DNA of 64,000 bases from Pseudomonas helleri (GTDB lineage: Bacteria; Pseudomonadota; Gammaproteobacteria; Pseudomonadales; Pseudomonadaceae). The stretch lies in assembly GCF_001043025.1 (NCBI RefSeq), contig NZ_JYLD01000005.1, forward strand, positions 124,001-188,000, written 5' to 3'. Positions 53,322 to 62,760 of the stretch are shown here, one piece after another; the first letter of the stretch is position 1; each line of letters opens with the position of its first letter. The notes beneath the pieces were generated by a model. That model made no database searches. It saw only the letters and a program-made list of their open reading frames with translations, and was not told where the DNA came from. The translations under genes were made by a program, and so were the position numbers.

Positions 53322-53489
53322 GCTGACTCTTACACTTAGCATTCAGCTTTCCTACTCGATATTCGCCTAATGCTCAGGCCGTCATAGACCCAGCCTACAT
53401 CCAGCCCCAATGCCGTGATTGCACACTTGCGCACCGATAAACCCTGACGTTTTGTTACATCAGGGCGACCGCAGCGCAAGGAGTCGCGG

Positions 53490-55523
53490 ATGTCACGCTC
53501 GCAGCCTCAGTTTCGTTTCAGCCTGACCATTGACGGCTTCGCTGATGACCTTCAAGTCTTGTCATTTAAAGGTGATGAGGCCATCAGCACGCCTTATGCC
53601 TTCGAGCTGGTACTGGTCAGCCCGCGGGCCGATCTGGATCTGGTGGCACTGCTGCATGCCCCGGCCTTTTTGGCGTATGCCGACGGCGGAGGCGGCGTTC
53701 ACGGGCTCATCTATGCCATTGCCCAAGGCCAGACTCGCCAGCGCCTGACGGTGTATACCCTGACTCTCGTACCGCAACTGGCCTACCTCGAGCATCGCAC
53801 CAACCAGCGCATCTTCCAGCAACTGACGGTCGAGCAGATCATTGCCCGGCTCCTCGAGGAGCACGGCATTCTCAGCAATGCCTACGCCTTCAACTTGCAC
53901 GGGACCTACCCGGTTCGCGACTACTGCGTGCAATACCACGAAACGGATCTGCACTTTATTCAGCGCCTGTGCGAAGAAGAGGGTATTCATTACCACTTCC
54001 GTCACTCAGCCCAAGGCCATCAATTGGTCTTCGGTGATGGCCAGAGCGCCTTCACCAAACTCGATAATCCCGTGCCTTATCAGGGCGAAAGCGGCCTGGT
54101 TGCCGAGGCGCCGGTAGTCAGCTATTTCGAAGTGGGCATCAACACCCGTTCCACCCGCAGCACCTTGCGCGATTACAACTTCGAAACCGCCAGTCGCGAG
54201 ATCGAGGCGAGCTACGGCCCCGACACCCAGCGCGTCGAGCGAGATCTTGAGGATTACCGCTACCCGGGCCACTTCAGCCTCGAACAGCGCGGCCAGTTGC
54301 TCAGCCAGCGGGCCCTAGAGCGCCAACGCGCTGACCGCTGTCTGGCCAATGGCGAAAGTGACGACTGCGGTTTTATCAGTGGCCATTTCATGATCCTGAG
54401 CGAGCACCCCCACGGGGACTGGAACGCGATGTGGCTGCTGACTGAAATCCATCATCAGGGCCGACAGCCGCAGGTGCTCGAAGAGACCGGGACTGATCTG
54501 GACGACAAGCCAACAGACGGGTTTACCCAGGGCTATCGCAACGACTTCGCAGCCACCCCATGGGATGTGTTCTACCGCCCGCCACTCAAACATCTCAAGC
54601 CTCAGGTGCTGGGCCTGCTGACTGCCCGGGTCACCGGCCCCGTCAACGACGAGGTGCATTGCGATCAGTACGGTCGGGTAAAGGTGCAGTTTCATTGGGA
54701 CCGTGAAGGCCGAAACAACGACGCCAGCAGTTGCTGGCTGCGGGTAGCTTCTAGCTGGGCCGGTGACAGTCATGGCGCAGTAACCGTGCCACGGGTCGGC
54801 ATGGAAGTGCTGGTGGCGTTTCTGGAGGGGGATCCGGACCAGCCGGTAATTTCGGGTTGCCTGGTCAATAGCCTCAACCCGCCTCCTTATCCGTTGCCCG
54901 CCTACAAAACCCGCAGCGTGCTGCGCAGCCGCAGCACCCCGAACGGCACAGGCTACAACGAACTGCACATTGAAGACCGACTGGGCCAGGAACTGATCTA
55001 CCTGCACGCCCAGCGCGACCTTGAACAACACATCAAAAACGACTCGCTGGTGCAAATCGATGGTCAGCGCGCTGAGACCGTCACCGGCAACAGCGTCTCG
55101 GTCCTCAAAGGTGATGATCAACGCACCGTCAGCGGTGATCGCAAGGCCCAACTCAATGCCAACGATTTTCGCCAGGTAGCCGCCAGCAGCCACACCCAGG
55201 TGGGGGGCGCGCTGACGGTCGACGCGGGGATGGAAGTCACGATCAAGGCCGGTGCCCATGTGGTGTTATCGGCAGGGGCGTGTATCTCGCTGACGGCGGG
55301 CGGCCAGCATCTGATCGTCAGCGCTGCCGGGATCTACGTCAGTTCACCGATCCTGCTCGGTGGCGTACCGATGCCCGGCACACCGGCATTGCCCGCTGTC
55401 ATCTCTGCCGTTGCAGCACTGACTGCAGCCGTCTTGACCCCGACCCAAATCAGCAGCCTCAAGCGCAACGCACCTTTTTGCGAAGAGTGCGAAAAATGCA
55501 AAGGAGGCGTTTGTGACATCTGA
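53490..55523 (+). CDS. vgrG: VgrG/TssI type VI secretion spike protein
   Basis: 677 residues; RBS AAGGAG. N-terminal gp27-like base (about 5-370; FSLTIDGFADDLQVLSFKG, YCVQYHETDLHFIQRLCEEEGIHYHF), gp5 OB-fold (about 385-460; ARVTGPVNDEVHCDQYGRVK, WAGDSHGAVTVPRVGMEVLV), then the beta-helical needle and a C-terminal extension. The very C-terminus is cysteine-rich (CEECEKCKGGVC). VgrG trimers tip the T6SS tube and carry the effector encoded downstream. No other T6SS structural gene is present, so this is an orphan vgrG island served by a system elsewhere. Confidence 0.95.
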   Translation: MSRSQPQFRFSLTIDGFADDLQVLSFKGDEAISTPYAFELVLVSPRADLDLVALLHAPAFLAYADGGGGVHGLIYAIAQGQTRQRLTVYTLTLVPQLAYLEHRTNQRIFQQLTVEQIIARLLEEHGILSNAYAFNLHGTYPVRDYCVQYHETDLHFIQRLCEEEGIHYHFRHSAQGHQLVFGDGQSAFTKLDNPVPYQGESGLVAEAPVVSYFEVGINTRSTRSTLRDYNFETASREIEASYGPDTQRVERDLEDYRYPGHFSLEQRGQLLSQRALERQRADRCLANGESDDCGFISGHFMILSEHPHGDWNAMWLLTEIHHQGRQPQVLEETGTDLDDKPTDGFTQGYRNDFAATPWDVFYRPPLKHLKPQVLGLLTARVTGPVNDEVHCDQYGRVKVQFHWDREGRNNDASSCWLRVASSWAGDSHGAVTVPRVGMEVLVAFLEGDPDQPVISGCLVNSLNPPPYPLPAYKTRSVLRSRSTPNGTGYNELHIEDRLGQELIYLHAQRDLEQHIKNDSLVQIDGQRAETVTGNSVSVLKGDDQRTVSGDRKAQLNANDFRQVAASSHTQVGGALTVDAGMEVTIKAGAHVVLSAGACISLTAGGQHLIVSAAGIYVSSPILLGGVPMPGTPALPAVISAVAALTAAVLTPTQISSLKRNAPFCEECEKCKGGVCDI

Positions 55524-56256
55524 GCCTTTAACCCCCCGGCAATGGCTGACAGACCACCCGCTGCGCCCCGGCGAAAGCTTGTACGCGGTCATCAGCTCCA
55601 CCAGCGATGCCGACCCGCTCGATGCTTACCGACAACGGGGTGTAGTAGAGCCGCCTTGCCTGCTGTGGGCCGAAACCCCCTACGCCGATTGGCTCCCTGT
55701 CATGCCTTATTTGCTGAGCCTGACGCCTGACAGTGAGTTCATCCTGTGGGCGGAGCACACCGATGCTGACGATTGGGGCTGGTTGGCCATCTCCACGGCC
55801 AGCCCGCAACGTATTACCGAACACTTGCGCAGTTTGACCCAGGTCCTGATGCCTGCTGGTGAAGCTGTGTTTTTGCGGTTCTGGGACGGTCGCCACTGGC
55901 TGCCCATCCTCCAGCATTTGGGCACAGCGACCCGTGATGTCTTGCCGGTCTTCGACCGCTACTGGATCAACGGCCAGCCGGTCACAGTGGGGCAGGGTGA
56001 GGTGCTTGCCGCGCAAGCATTCCCATGGTGGCAAGTGCCCGGTGACCTGCTCGACAGCCTCGCTGAGCAGGACCTCAACACCGTAATCGACAACCTCATG
56101 CAGTGGCTCAAAGACGCTCACGCGCCGTTGTATGCATCGATTGGCGAAGCCCATTTGCGGCTGAAAGTCGAGCATTTCGTACAGCGCTCATCCCCTACAC
56201 AACGTAAAGACAGCGGGCTCTTGTTGGCTCATGTGCAGCAAGAGGTTTGTGCGTAA
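55513..56256 (+). CDS. DUF4123-family T6SS effector chaperone
   Basis: 247 residues from a GTG at 55513 with a perfect AAGGAGG eight bases before it, overlapping the vgrG stop by 11 bp. ESLYAVISSTSDADPLDAYRQ, PYLLSLTPDSEFILWAEHTD and FLRFWDGRHWLPILQHL are DUF4123 features. These chaperones sit between vgrG and effector genes and load the effector on the VgrG tip. Overlap on both sides argues for coupled translation with VgrG and the Rhs effector. Confidence 0.9.
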   Translation: MTSEPLTPRQWLTDHPLRPGESLYAVISSTSDADPLDAYRQRGVVEPPCLLWAETPYADWLPVMPYLLSLTPDSEFILWAEHTDADDWGWLAISTASPQRITEHLRSLTQVLMPAGEAVFLRFWDGRHWLPILQHLGTATRDVLPVFDRYWINGQPVTVGQGEVLAAQAFPWWQVPGDLLDSLAEQDLNTVIDNLMQWLKDAHAPLYASIGEAHLRLKVEHFVQRSSPTQRKDSGLLLAHVQQEVCA

Positions 56257-56258
56257 CC

Positions 56259-59200
56259 ATGATCACGATTATCGGCAAAATGCTTCTGACTATTGGCGAC
56301 ACCCAGCCTGACGTAAAGCAGGTTTTGCAAGAGCTAGAACACTGCATCGAAGGCTATCGGGATCGGGCGGACTCCTGGTACGGCGGCATGATCGATGTCG
56401 AGCAAATGTTTCGTGTCGGCGATGAAGTAGTGACCCGTGACAAGGACGATCAGGCGCCGGCGGCCATGTATGCCCAATGCCAGCGCGATTCTACCGTGAC
56501 GTTGGTCCACGCCTTTGAAGCGGCGCGTTTTATACCCATTGGCAATACCCAAGTGCGCTTGGTGCCAGTGGGGGGTGGAGTCGAGATCAAAGCGTTGATT
56601 GATGCCACCGGTATCACGCGTGTCGAGGGCTGCCTGCCTAATCAGCAATACCACGTCACCTTTTACCCACAGATCACTTCTGAGCAGCTAGATGCGTTTT
56701 TTAACTCTTATCAGGAGGTGCTCAGTGACCTGAGCCAGTGGCTGAGTACCCAATGGGACACTGAATATCTGTCGCTCTGGCAAGCTCATCAGGAAGCCGA
56801 TGCACTGGGACGTTCCTGGATCGAGATCAAGAGCCAGTGGAGTGGCCTTATCAAGTCATTGTTGGCCGTGTGGGATGACATCGTTGGTTTCTTGAAGCTG
56901 ATCAGCCGCCCCCAGCAGAGCTACGAAAAGTTCAAAAAGTTCCTCAGCGAAGAGCAACTGAAGTTGCTCTTGAATGCCTCTAAAGAAACACTGGAAACCG
57001 CGCTGCTAATTGCCAGCGATGAGCCACTGATGTGGTCTTATTTCTCAGCCTTGATCGCCTGGCTCAAACTATTACCGCCCCAAGTTCGTAGCGAGATACA
57101 AGCGCGCCTCACCACTGACGTTCTGATCAATATCGTCCTCGGCATCATATTCAGTGGGGGGATTGGCCTGGCTGTACGGCTCTCTATCAAGGGGGCCAAC
57201 ACTGTGGTTGAAAGCGCAAAAGCGACTCGGTTGCTGGAAGGTTTTGTCGACCTGCTGATGCGCACCAGCAAAGCGCGATCCACTCACCACGCCACAGTGG
57301 GCAAGCCGATTTTGCTGCAAAGCGAGGGTCGCCTGGATCCAGGATTGAAGGCTGATCTGGATATCAAACCGCAGAGTGGCCTAACCCCCGCCCAAAGCAT
57401 CCCTGATGCCACGGTTATAGCCCGAAGCAAACCCAAGGCGAGAACCACGCTGGAGGTGGTCGAGCACGTCGACGATGCCCCGTCGCAATCCAATACCCCC
57501 AACGGCAAACCTGCCGAACCTGCCAAAGACACCCAAACCCACGGCTGCCCGGTTTCAATGGTCACCGGTGAAGAACTCCTGACCCTGACCGACGGCGTGC
57601 TCGACGGCGCGCTGCCCCTTGAGTGGACGCGCCTGTATCGCACCAGCGCGGTCGAAGTAAACGGCGATTTGGGCTTTGGCTGGAGCCACACACTGTCGCA
57701 CCGCCTTCAACGCGAAGGCGACGAACTGCTCTGGACGGACCACGAAAACCGTCAGACCCGCTTTCCGCAACCCAGCGCACAACGCCCGGCCATCATCAAC
57801 AGCTTGGCCAAGGCGGCGATTTACCTGGGCGACCATGATTGCGAGTTGATCCTCGCCCACGCCGGTAAAAGCAGCCGCTTCTATCACTTCAACGACCTGC
57901 GACTGACCGCCATCAGCGACGCCTACGGCAATCGGCTGAAAATCACCTACCAGCAAGGGCGTCTGCATCGCATAGACAACGGTGCCGGCCGCGCCTTGCT
58001 GCTGCGCTACACCGACGCACGGCTCAGCGCTGTTGACTACCAGCAATACGATGACAGCCGTGGATTTGCCGAGCGCTCAAATGACCACTACGCCAAGTGC
58101 GGGATTCACCTTGAACGTTGGGCAACCCTCTACACGCAGGTCACCTATCGCTACAACGCAGCGGGGCAACTGATTAGCGCGAGCAATGCGCTGGAAGAAA
58201 CCGAGCACTACCGCTATGACGCCCAACACGTCATCCAGGAACGGCAACTGGCGGGTGGCGCGGCGTTTTACTGGCAGTGGCAACACACGGGCAAGCAGGC
58301 GCGTTGCATCCGTCATTGGGCCAACTTCGGGCAGATGGATGCCACCTACGAATGGGACGACCAAGGCTCGGTCACGGTTAAAAACCGGGACGGCAGCCAG
58401 CAAGTCTATGTGCATGACGGCAACGCGCGGCTAGTCAGCCAGATCGACCCGGATGGCGCTGAACACCAAAAGGCCTACGATGACAAAGGCCGCCTGATTG
58501 CTGAAAAAGATCCGCTCGGCGCTGTTACCGAATACCAGTACAACGAGGCCGGGCAGCTTACGGCACTGATCCCGCCCGCTGACGAACCAACGTTCTACAG
58601 CTACTTCAACGGTTATGTGCGCAAAGTACAGCGCGGTCTTGCCAGTTGGAAATATGAGCGCAACAACCAGGGCGACATCACCTGCCAGACCGATCCGGAC
58701 GGCAATCTAACCCACTACAAATACACTGCCAAAGGCCAACTCAGCGGCCTGTACTACCCGGACGGCAGCCAGCACACACTGACCTGGAACCCGCTTGGGC
58801 AACTGCTCGACGAAACCCTGCCCGACGGCACGCAACGGCGTTATCGCTACGATGCACAGGGTCGCACCATCACCCGGCAGGACGAGCGGGGCGCCATCAC
58901 CCAGTACCAGTGGGACGCTGCTAACCGTCTCAGCCAAATCACCTTGCCTGGTGGCAAAACCCGCGCCTGGAGCTACAACGCCTACGGCAAAGTCACGGCT
59001 GAGCGCGATGAGCGCGGCCATATCACCCGCTACGAATACGCCGACAACCTGCACCTGATCAGCCGCCGCATCAACTCTGATGGCAGCCAGCTCAACTACC
59101 GCTACGACAACGCCCGCTTATTGTTGACAGGTATCGAAAACGAGCGGCACGAGCACTACCAGCTTGAGTACTACCCCAACGGTTTGATCCAGCAAGAAAT

Positions 59201-61079
59201 CGGCTTTGACGGCCGTAAAACTGCTTATGCCTACGACCTTAAAGGGCAGTTGCTGGAAAAGACCGAATACCCGGACGCAGAACATCCTGACAGTGCTCCG
59301 CTGGTCACTGCCTACGCGCGCGACCCTGCAGGGCGGCTGACAAATAAAACCCTGCCTGATGGCAGCGAAATCACCTACACCTACGACGCTTTGGGTCGCT
59401 TGACTGCCGTCGACGACGGTACCTGGCCGCTGGCCTACGAATACGACCTGCAAGATCGCCTTCTCAGTGAGCATCAAGGCTGGGCGACCCTGCGTTATAA
59501 GTACGACACACTCGGCCAACTTAGCGACTGCCGCCTGCCCGATGGCAACCGTCTGCACTATCACTATCAAAAAGGCGGCGCCCTCAAAGGCATCTATCTC
59601 AACGGCAAAACCCTCACCGGGCATCGCTACGAAGCGGGGCTGGAAACCGTCCGCCAACAAGGCTACGTGGTCAGTCACTACCAATACGACGAACAAGGCC
59701 GACTGCAAGACCACGCCGTCAGCCAACTGAATGCCCGTGGCGACATCGAGGGTCAGCCGCTGTACGGCCGTCACTACCGCTACGACGCCAACGGCAACCT
59801 CAGCCTGCTCAGTGATAGCCGTAAAGGGCAAAAAAGCTACGCCTACGACCCCCTCGACCGCCTGACCGAAGTGCGCGGCCAACTGACCGAACACTTCGTC
59901 CACGACCCGGCGGGCAACCTGCTCGACCAAAGCATCGACGGCCAACGGCACAGCCGCTACGCCAACATCAAAGGCAACCGCCTGCTGATGCAAGGCGACA
60001 GCCATTTTGAGTACGACGCCTACGGCAACCTGCGCCAAGAGCGACGCGGCACGGGCCAACGCCTGACCCGCGACTACCGCTATGACAGTCAGCAGCGCCT
60101 GATCGGCATCACCTTGCCAGACGGCAGCCAGGTGACGTACCGCTACGACGCTTTCGGGCGGCGTATCAGCAAAGACCATGGTGGCACCACCACGCAATAT
60201 CTCTGGCAGGGCGAACGCCTGATCGCCGAAAGCACCCAACAAAAAGGCCTGCGTGGCATCAGCCACTACTGCAGCTATTTATACGAACCGGGCACCTTCA
60301 AACCACTGGCCTTGCTCCAGGGTGAAGGCGACGCAGCACAGGTTTACCACTACCAACTCGACCACCTGGGCACGCCACAAGAACTTACCGACCACCGCGG
60401 CCAAATCGCCTGGTCGGCCCACTACCGCGCCTACGGCAACGTCCTCAAACTCGACAAGGCCGAAATCACCAACCCGCTGCGCTTTCAGGGCCAGTACTAC
60501 GACGAAGAGAGCGGACTACACTACAATCGTCACCGCTACTACAATCCAAACACCGGGCGCTACCTTACCCCCGACCCGATCAAACTCGCGGGCGGGCTGA
60601 ACAGCTACCAGTACGTGCCCAACCCGACAGGGTGGGTGGATCCGTTGGGGTTGAGCTCTATCAAGGGTAGGTGCCCGGGGCAAGCAGATAGTGAGCCAAA
60701 GGTTGAACAGCCTGAAGCTCAAAAAAGTAATAGCCATGATGACCCCGTAACGCCTGCTCCAGTCTTGCATTCTCAAGAGACTCAAAGAGTCCGGCATTAC
60801 ACCAACAGGCGAGGATCAACTGGGATTGAACAGGATGGCATGATTACCGCGCAAGACAACAACAGGGTTTATGTAGAATCAGCCAGGAAAAAAGCTTTGG
60901 ATCAGCAATCGGCAGAAGAGAAATATCAAATTGGACGCGGCAGGGGGAGAGATTATGTTGAATTTGATGTTCCTGTTAGCCAATTGGAAGAAGTTAAAAA
61001 TCCAAGGTATGGCGCTGTAGAACTAACAATTAAGGGTAATGTTAAACTAGAGCGTCCAGAATTTTTCAGGAGAAAGTAA
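56259..61079 (+). CDS. Rhs-family T6SS effector with an ADP-ribosyltransferase-like (HYD1) C-terminal tip
   Basis: 1606 residues from ATG 56259. Residues 1-425 form an N-terminal region with no PAAR motif, a hydrophobic helix (VLINIVLGIIFSGGIGLAV, about 288-306) and a disordered linker. From about 429 (GCPVSMVTGEELLTLTDG, DUF6531 type) run many YD repeats to about 1440, then the core end NPTGWVDPLGL near 1455-1465, where the tip is cleaved in relatives. The last about 140 residues (RHYTNRRGSTGIEQDGMI, then YVEFDVPVSQLEEVKNPRYG) resemble the Tox-ART-HYD1 toxin family. The tip DNA is visibly richer in A and T than the core, as expected for exchanged tips. Confidence 0.9.
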   Translation: MITIIGKMLLTIGDTQPDVKQVLQELEHCIEGYRDRADSWYGGMIDVEQMFRVGDEVVTRDKDDQAPAAMYAQCQRDSTVTLVHAFEAARFIPIGNTQVRLVPVGGGVEIKALIDATGITRVEGCLPNQQYHVTFYPQITSEQLDAFFNSYQEVLSDLSQWLSTQWDTEYLSLWQAHQEADALGRSWIEIKSQWSGLIKSLLAVWDDIVGFLKLISRPQQSYEKFKKFLSEEQLKLLLNASKETLETALLIASDEPLMWSYFSALIAWLKLLPPQVRSEIQARLTTDVLINIVLGIIFSGGIGLAVRLSIKGANTVVESAKATRLLEGFVDLLMRTSKARSTHHATVGKPILLQSEGRLDPGLKADLDIKPQSGLTPAQSIPDATVIARSKPKARTTLEVVEHVDDAPSQSNTPNGKPAEPAKDTQTHGCPVSMVTGEELLTLTDGVLDGALPLEWTRLYRTSAVEVNGDLGFGWSHTLSHRLQREGDELLWTDHENRQTRFPQPSAQRPAIINSLAKAAIYLGDHDCELILAHAGKSSRFYHFNDLRLTAISDAYGNRLKITYQQGRLHRIDNGAGRALLLRYTDARLSAVDYQQYDDSRGFAERSNDHYAKCGIHLERWATLYTQVTYRYNAAGQLISASNALEETEHYRYDAQHVIQERQLAGGAAFYWQWQHTGKQARCIRHWANFGQMDATYEWDDQGSVTVKNRDGSQQVYVHDGNARLVSQIDPDGAEHQKAYDDKGRLIAEKDPLGAVTEYQYNEAGQLTALIPPADEPTFYSYFNGYVRKVQRGLASWKYERNNQGDITCQTDPDGNLTHYKYTAKGQLSGLYYPDGSQHTLTWNPLGQLLDETLPDGTQRRYRYDAQGRTITRQDERGAITQYQWDAANRLSQITLPGGKTRAWSYNAYGKVTAERDERGHITRYEYADNLHLISRRINSDGSQLNYRYDNARLLLTGIENERHEHYQLEYYPNGLIQQEIGFDGRKTAYAYDLKGQLLEKTEYPDAEHPDSAPLVTAYARDPAGRLTNKTLPDGSEITYTYDALGRLTAVDDGTWPLAYEYDLQDRLLSEHQGWATLRYKYDTLGQLSDCRLPDGNRLHYHYQKGGALKGIYLNGKTLTGHRYEAGLETVRQQGYVVSHYQYDEQGRLQDHAVSQLNARGDIEGQPLYGRHYRYDANGNLSLLSDSRKGQKSYAYDPLDRLTEVRGQLTEHFVHDPAGNLLDQSIDGQRHSRYANIKGNRLLMQGDSHFEYDAYGNLRQERRGTGQRLTRDYRYDSQQRLIGITLPDGSQVTYRYDAFGRRISKDHGGTTTQYLWQGERLIAESTQQKGLRGISHYCSYLYEPGTFKPLALLQGEGDAAQVYHYQLDHLGTPQELTDHRGQIAWSAHYRAYGNVLKLDKAEITNPLRFQGQYYDEESGLHYNRHRYYNPNTGRYLTPDPIKLAGGLNSYQYVPNPTGWVDPLGLSSIKGRCPGQADSEPKVEQPEAQKSNSHDDPVTPAPVLHSQETQRVRHYTNRRGSTGIEQDGMITAQDNNRVYVESARKKALDQQSAEEKYQIGRGRGRDYVEFDVPVSQLEEVKNPRYGAVELTIKGNVKLERPEFFRRK

Positions 61080-61384
61080 TGCTAGAAAAAAATAAAGAAA
61101 TCAGTTTGAGTGGTGAGTCTGCTCTTGAAGCACTTGCTGATCTGGAATATATATTGATTTCTCTGCACAAAATTGGAAGCTACTATGAGGGTAAGTCTGT
61201 AGATGAGTATCGTCGTGAGACAACCGATTTTATTGACGATAAGCGGGTAACCCAAAGGCTTGCAAAAATCAGAAGAATTTTAAGTGAGCCTTTTGATTCG
61301 GCCGTTGGGGAAGATGATATGGATGATATCGAAAGGCGCATCAGTCAGTTAGAGTTTTGGAGTCCGTCGAATGAAAGTGATTAG
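61079..61384 (+). CDS. Probable immunity protein to the Rhs tip toxin
   Basis: 101 residues; its ATG overlaps the Rhs stop (TAATG). Small, acidic and soluble (SGESALEALADLEYILIS; FIDDKRVTQRLAKIRRIL; EDDMDDIERRISQLEFW), mostly helical, with AT-rich codon use matching the toxin tip rather than the Rhs core. Position immediately after a polymorphic toxin tip is the basis for the immunity call; the family itself is not recognised. Confidence 0.75.
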   Translation: MLEKNKEISLSGESALEALADLEYILISLHKIGSYYEGKSVDEYRRETTDFIDDKRVTQRLAKIRRILSEPFDSAVGEDDMDDIERRISQLEFWSPSNESD

Positions 61385-61553
61385 TAGTCTGTATTTCTAG
61401 GTGTTTTAAATGCTGAATGTAGTGGTTTTTACTTTGTTGGAGCGCTTCAAATGATTTTTCAGGTTATGAGGTGTGTGGTTTTTAATGTGTTCTGTTAATT
61501 GTTCGTGCTCCCTTTTTTTTCGTTACTTTTTCTTTGTGCTCTCCGCTTACTTC

Positions 61554-61619
61554 GTAGGAGCGAGCTTGCCTCGCGATCTTTTGACTATTTAAAAGATCGC
61601 GAGGCAAGCTCGCTCCTAC
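61554..61619. repeat. REP-like palindrome, type A
   Basis: Perfect 29-bp arms (61554-61582 and 61591-61619) identical to the element at 2973. It lies between the immunity gene and the convergent sfnR, marks the right boundary of the T6SS cassette and may act as a bidirectional terminator. The remaining 61385-61553 is AT-rich with no gene seen. Confidence 0.9.
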
Positions 61620-61648
61620 AGGGTTTTGTTGTTATCGCAAGGCAGTAT

Positions 61649-62752
61649 TCAAATCGATAAATGCAACACGCGTTCATCTTGCTTGGGTTCTGTTGCGCTG
61701 CGTTTGTTGACTTTTAATTCGCCGAGGTTGATCAGCAGGGTGCGGGTGACGTTGCGGCTCAGCCCCAGCAGTTTGGCGGTGTGGACCTGGTTGTGGTGGC
61801 AAAAACGATAGGCCGCGCGCAGCAGGCTGCGTTCGACGTTTTCGTGGAGGTTGTCAGACTGGCTCTCGAACAGCCGCTGGAATGCATGTTCCAGCAGTTC
61901 TTCGGCGCTCTGGTCGCTGTTGACGCTGCTGGTTTCTGGTCGGGTGATGCGCAGGTTGGACATGCGCAAGTCGTCACTCTGGATGACACCGTCGCGGCAG
62001 ATCAGCAGGGTGTGGTGAATGACGTTTTCAAGTTCGCGGATGTTGCCCGGCCAGTTGGAGTGCGCGAGTTTTTGCTCTGCCTCCGGGCTCAGTACGACGT
62101 CGCCATAACCCAGTCGACGGCTGTAGGTGTCGATGAAGTAGCGGGTCAGCGGGAGGATGTCGCCGGGGCGTTCGCGCAGTGGGGTGAGTTCCAGGTTGAC
62201 CACGTTCAGGCGATAGAACAGGTCTTCGCGAAAGTGCCCGGCGTTGATGGCTTTTTCCAGCTGTACGTTGGTGGCCGCCAGGACACGGACGTTGATGGGA
62301 ATGCTTTTGCGCGAGCCCAGGCGGACCACTTCGCGCTCTTGTAGAACACGCAGCAGCTTGACCTGAATCGGCATTGGCAAATCACCAATCTCATCGAGAA
62401 ACAGGGTGCCGCCGTTGGCTTCTTCGAACCAGCCTGCCTTGGCGCCCAGCGCGCCGGTAAAGGCGCCTTTCTCATGGCCGAAGAGTTCGGATTCCACCAG
62501 CGATTCTGAGAACGCACCGCAGTTTACGGCCAGAAAAGGCTGGTGTTTGCGCGCGCTGAGGTTGTGAATATGGCGCGCAATCAGTTCTTTGCCGGTGCCG
62601 GTTTCACCAATGATTAGCACGCTCGCATCACTGGGCGCGATTTGTTGCAGGTGCTGGAGCAAGGCTTTGGACTTGGGGTCTTCAAAGACTTGCGCAGTTG
62701 CCCGGATCGAGGTGGCCAAGGCCGGGGAAGGGGGGAGGGTTAGCAGTTGCAT
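61649..62752 (-). CDS. sfnR: SfnR, sigma54-dependent activator of organosulfur utilisation
   Basis: 367 residues without an N-terminal receiver domain. AAA+ activator core: Walker A GETGTGKE (49-56), the sigma54-contact loop GAFTGA (96-101), Walker B TLFLDEIG (116-123) and [18 protein letters not shown]-terminal Fis-like HTH is seen in [30 protein letters not shown]. In P. putida, SfnR activates sulfone/sulfonate genes under sulfate limitation and lacks a sensory domain. The ATG lies 8 bp after the sfnC stop. It is the natural candidate to act at the three sigma54 promoters in this window. Confidence 0.9.
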   Translation of the reverse strand: MQLLTLPPSPALATSIRATAQVFEDPKSKALLQHLQQIAPSDASVLIIGETGTGKELIARHIHNLSARKHQPFLAVNCGAFSESLVESELFGHEKGAFTGALGAKAGWFEEANGGTLFLDEIGDLPMPIQVKLLRVLQEREVVRLGSRKSIPINVRVLAATNVQLEKAINAGHFREDLFYRLNVVNLELTPLRERPGDILPLTRYFIDTYSRRLGYGDVVLSPEAEQKLAHSNWPGNIRELENVIHHTLLICRDGVIQSDDLRMSNLRITRPETSSVNSDQSAEELLEHAFQRLFESQSDNLHENVERSLLRAAYRFCHHNQVHTAKLLGLSRNVTRTLLINLGELKVNKRSATEPKQDERVLHLSI

Positions 62753-62760
62753 GTCGGTCC

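Noticed and set aside
59118..60266. 382-codon minus-strand ORF within the Rhs gene
   Set aside because: Repetitive Val/Ala/Gln-rich shadow of the YD repeats.
57900..60580. Repetitive DNA that might suggest a repeat array
   Set aside because: It encodes degenerate YD repeats of the Rhs core in one continuous frame; not a CRISPR or satellite array.
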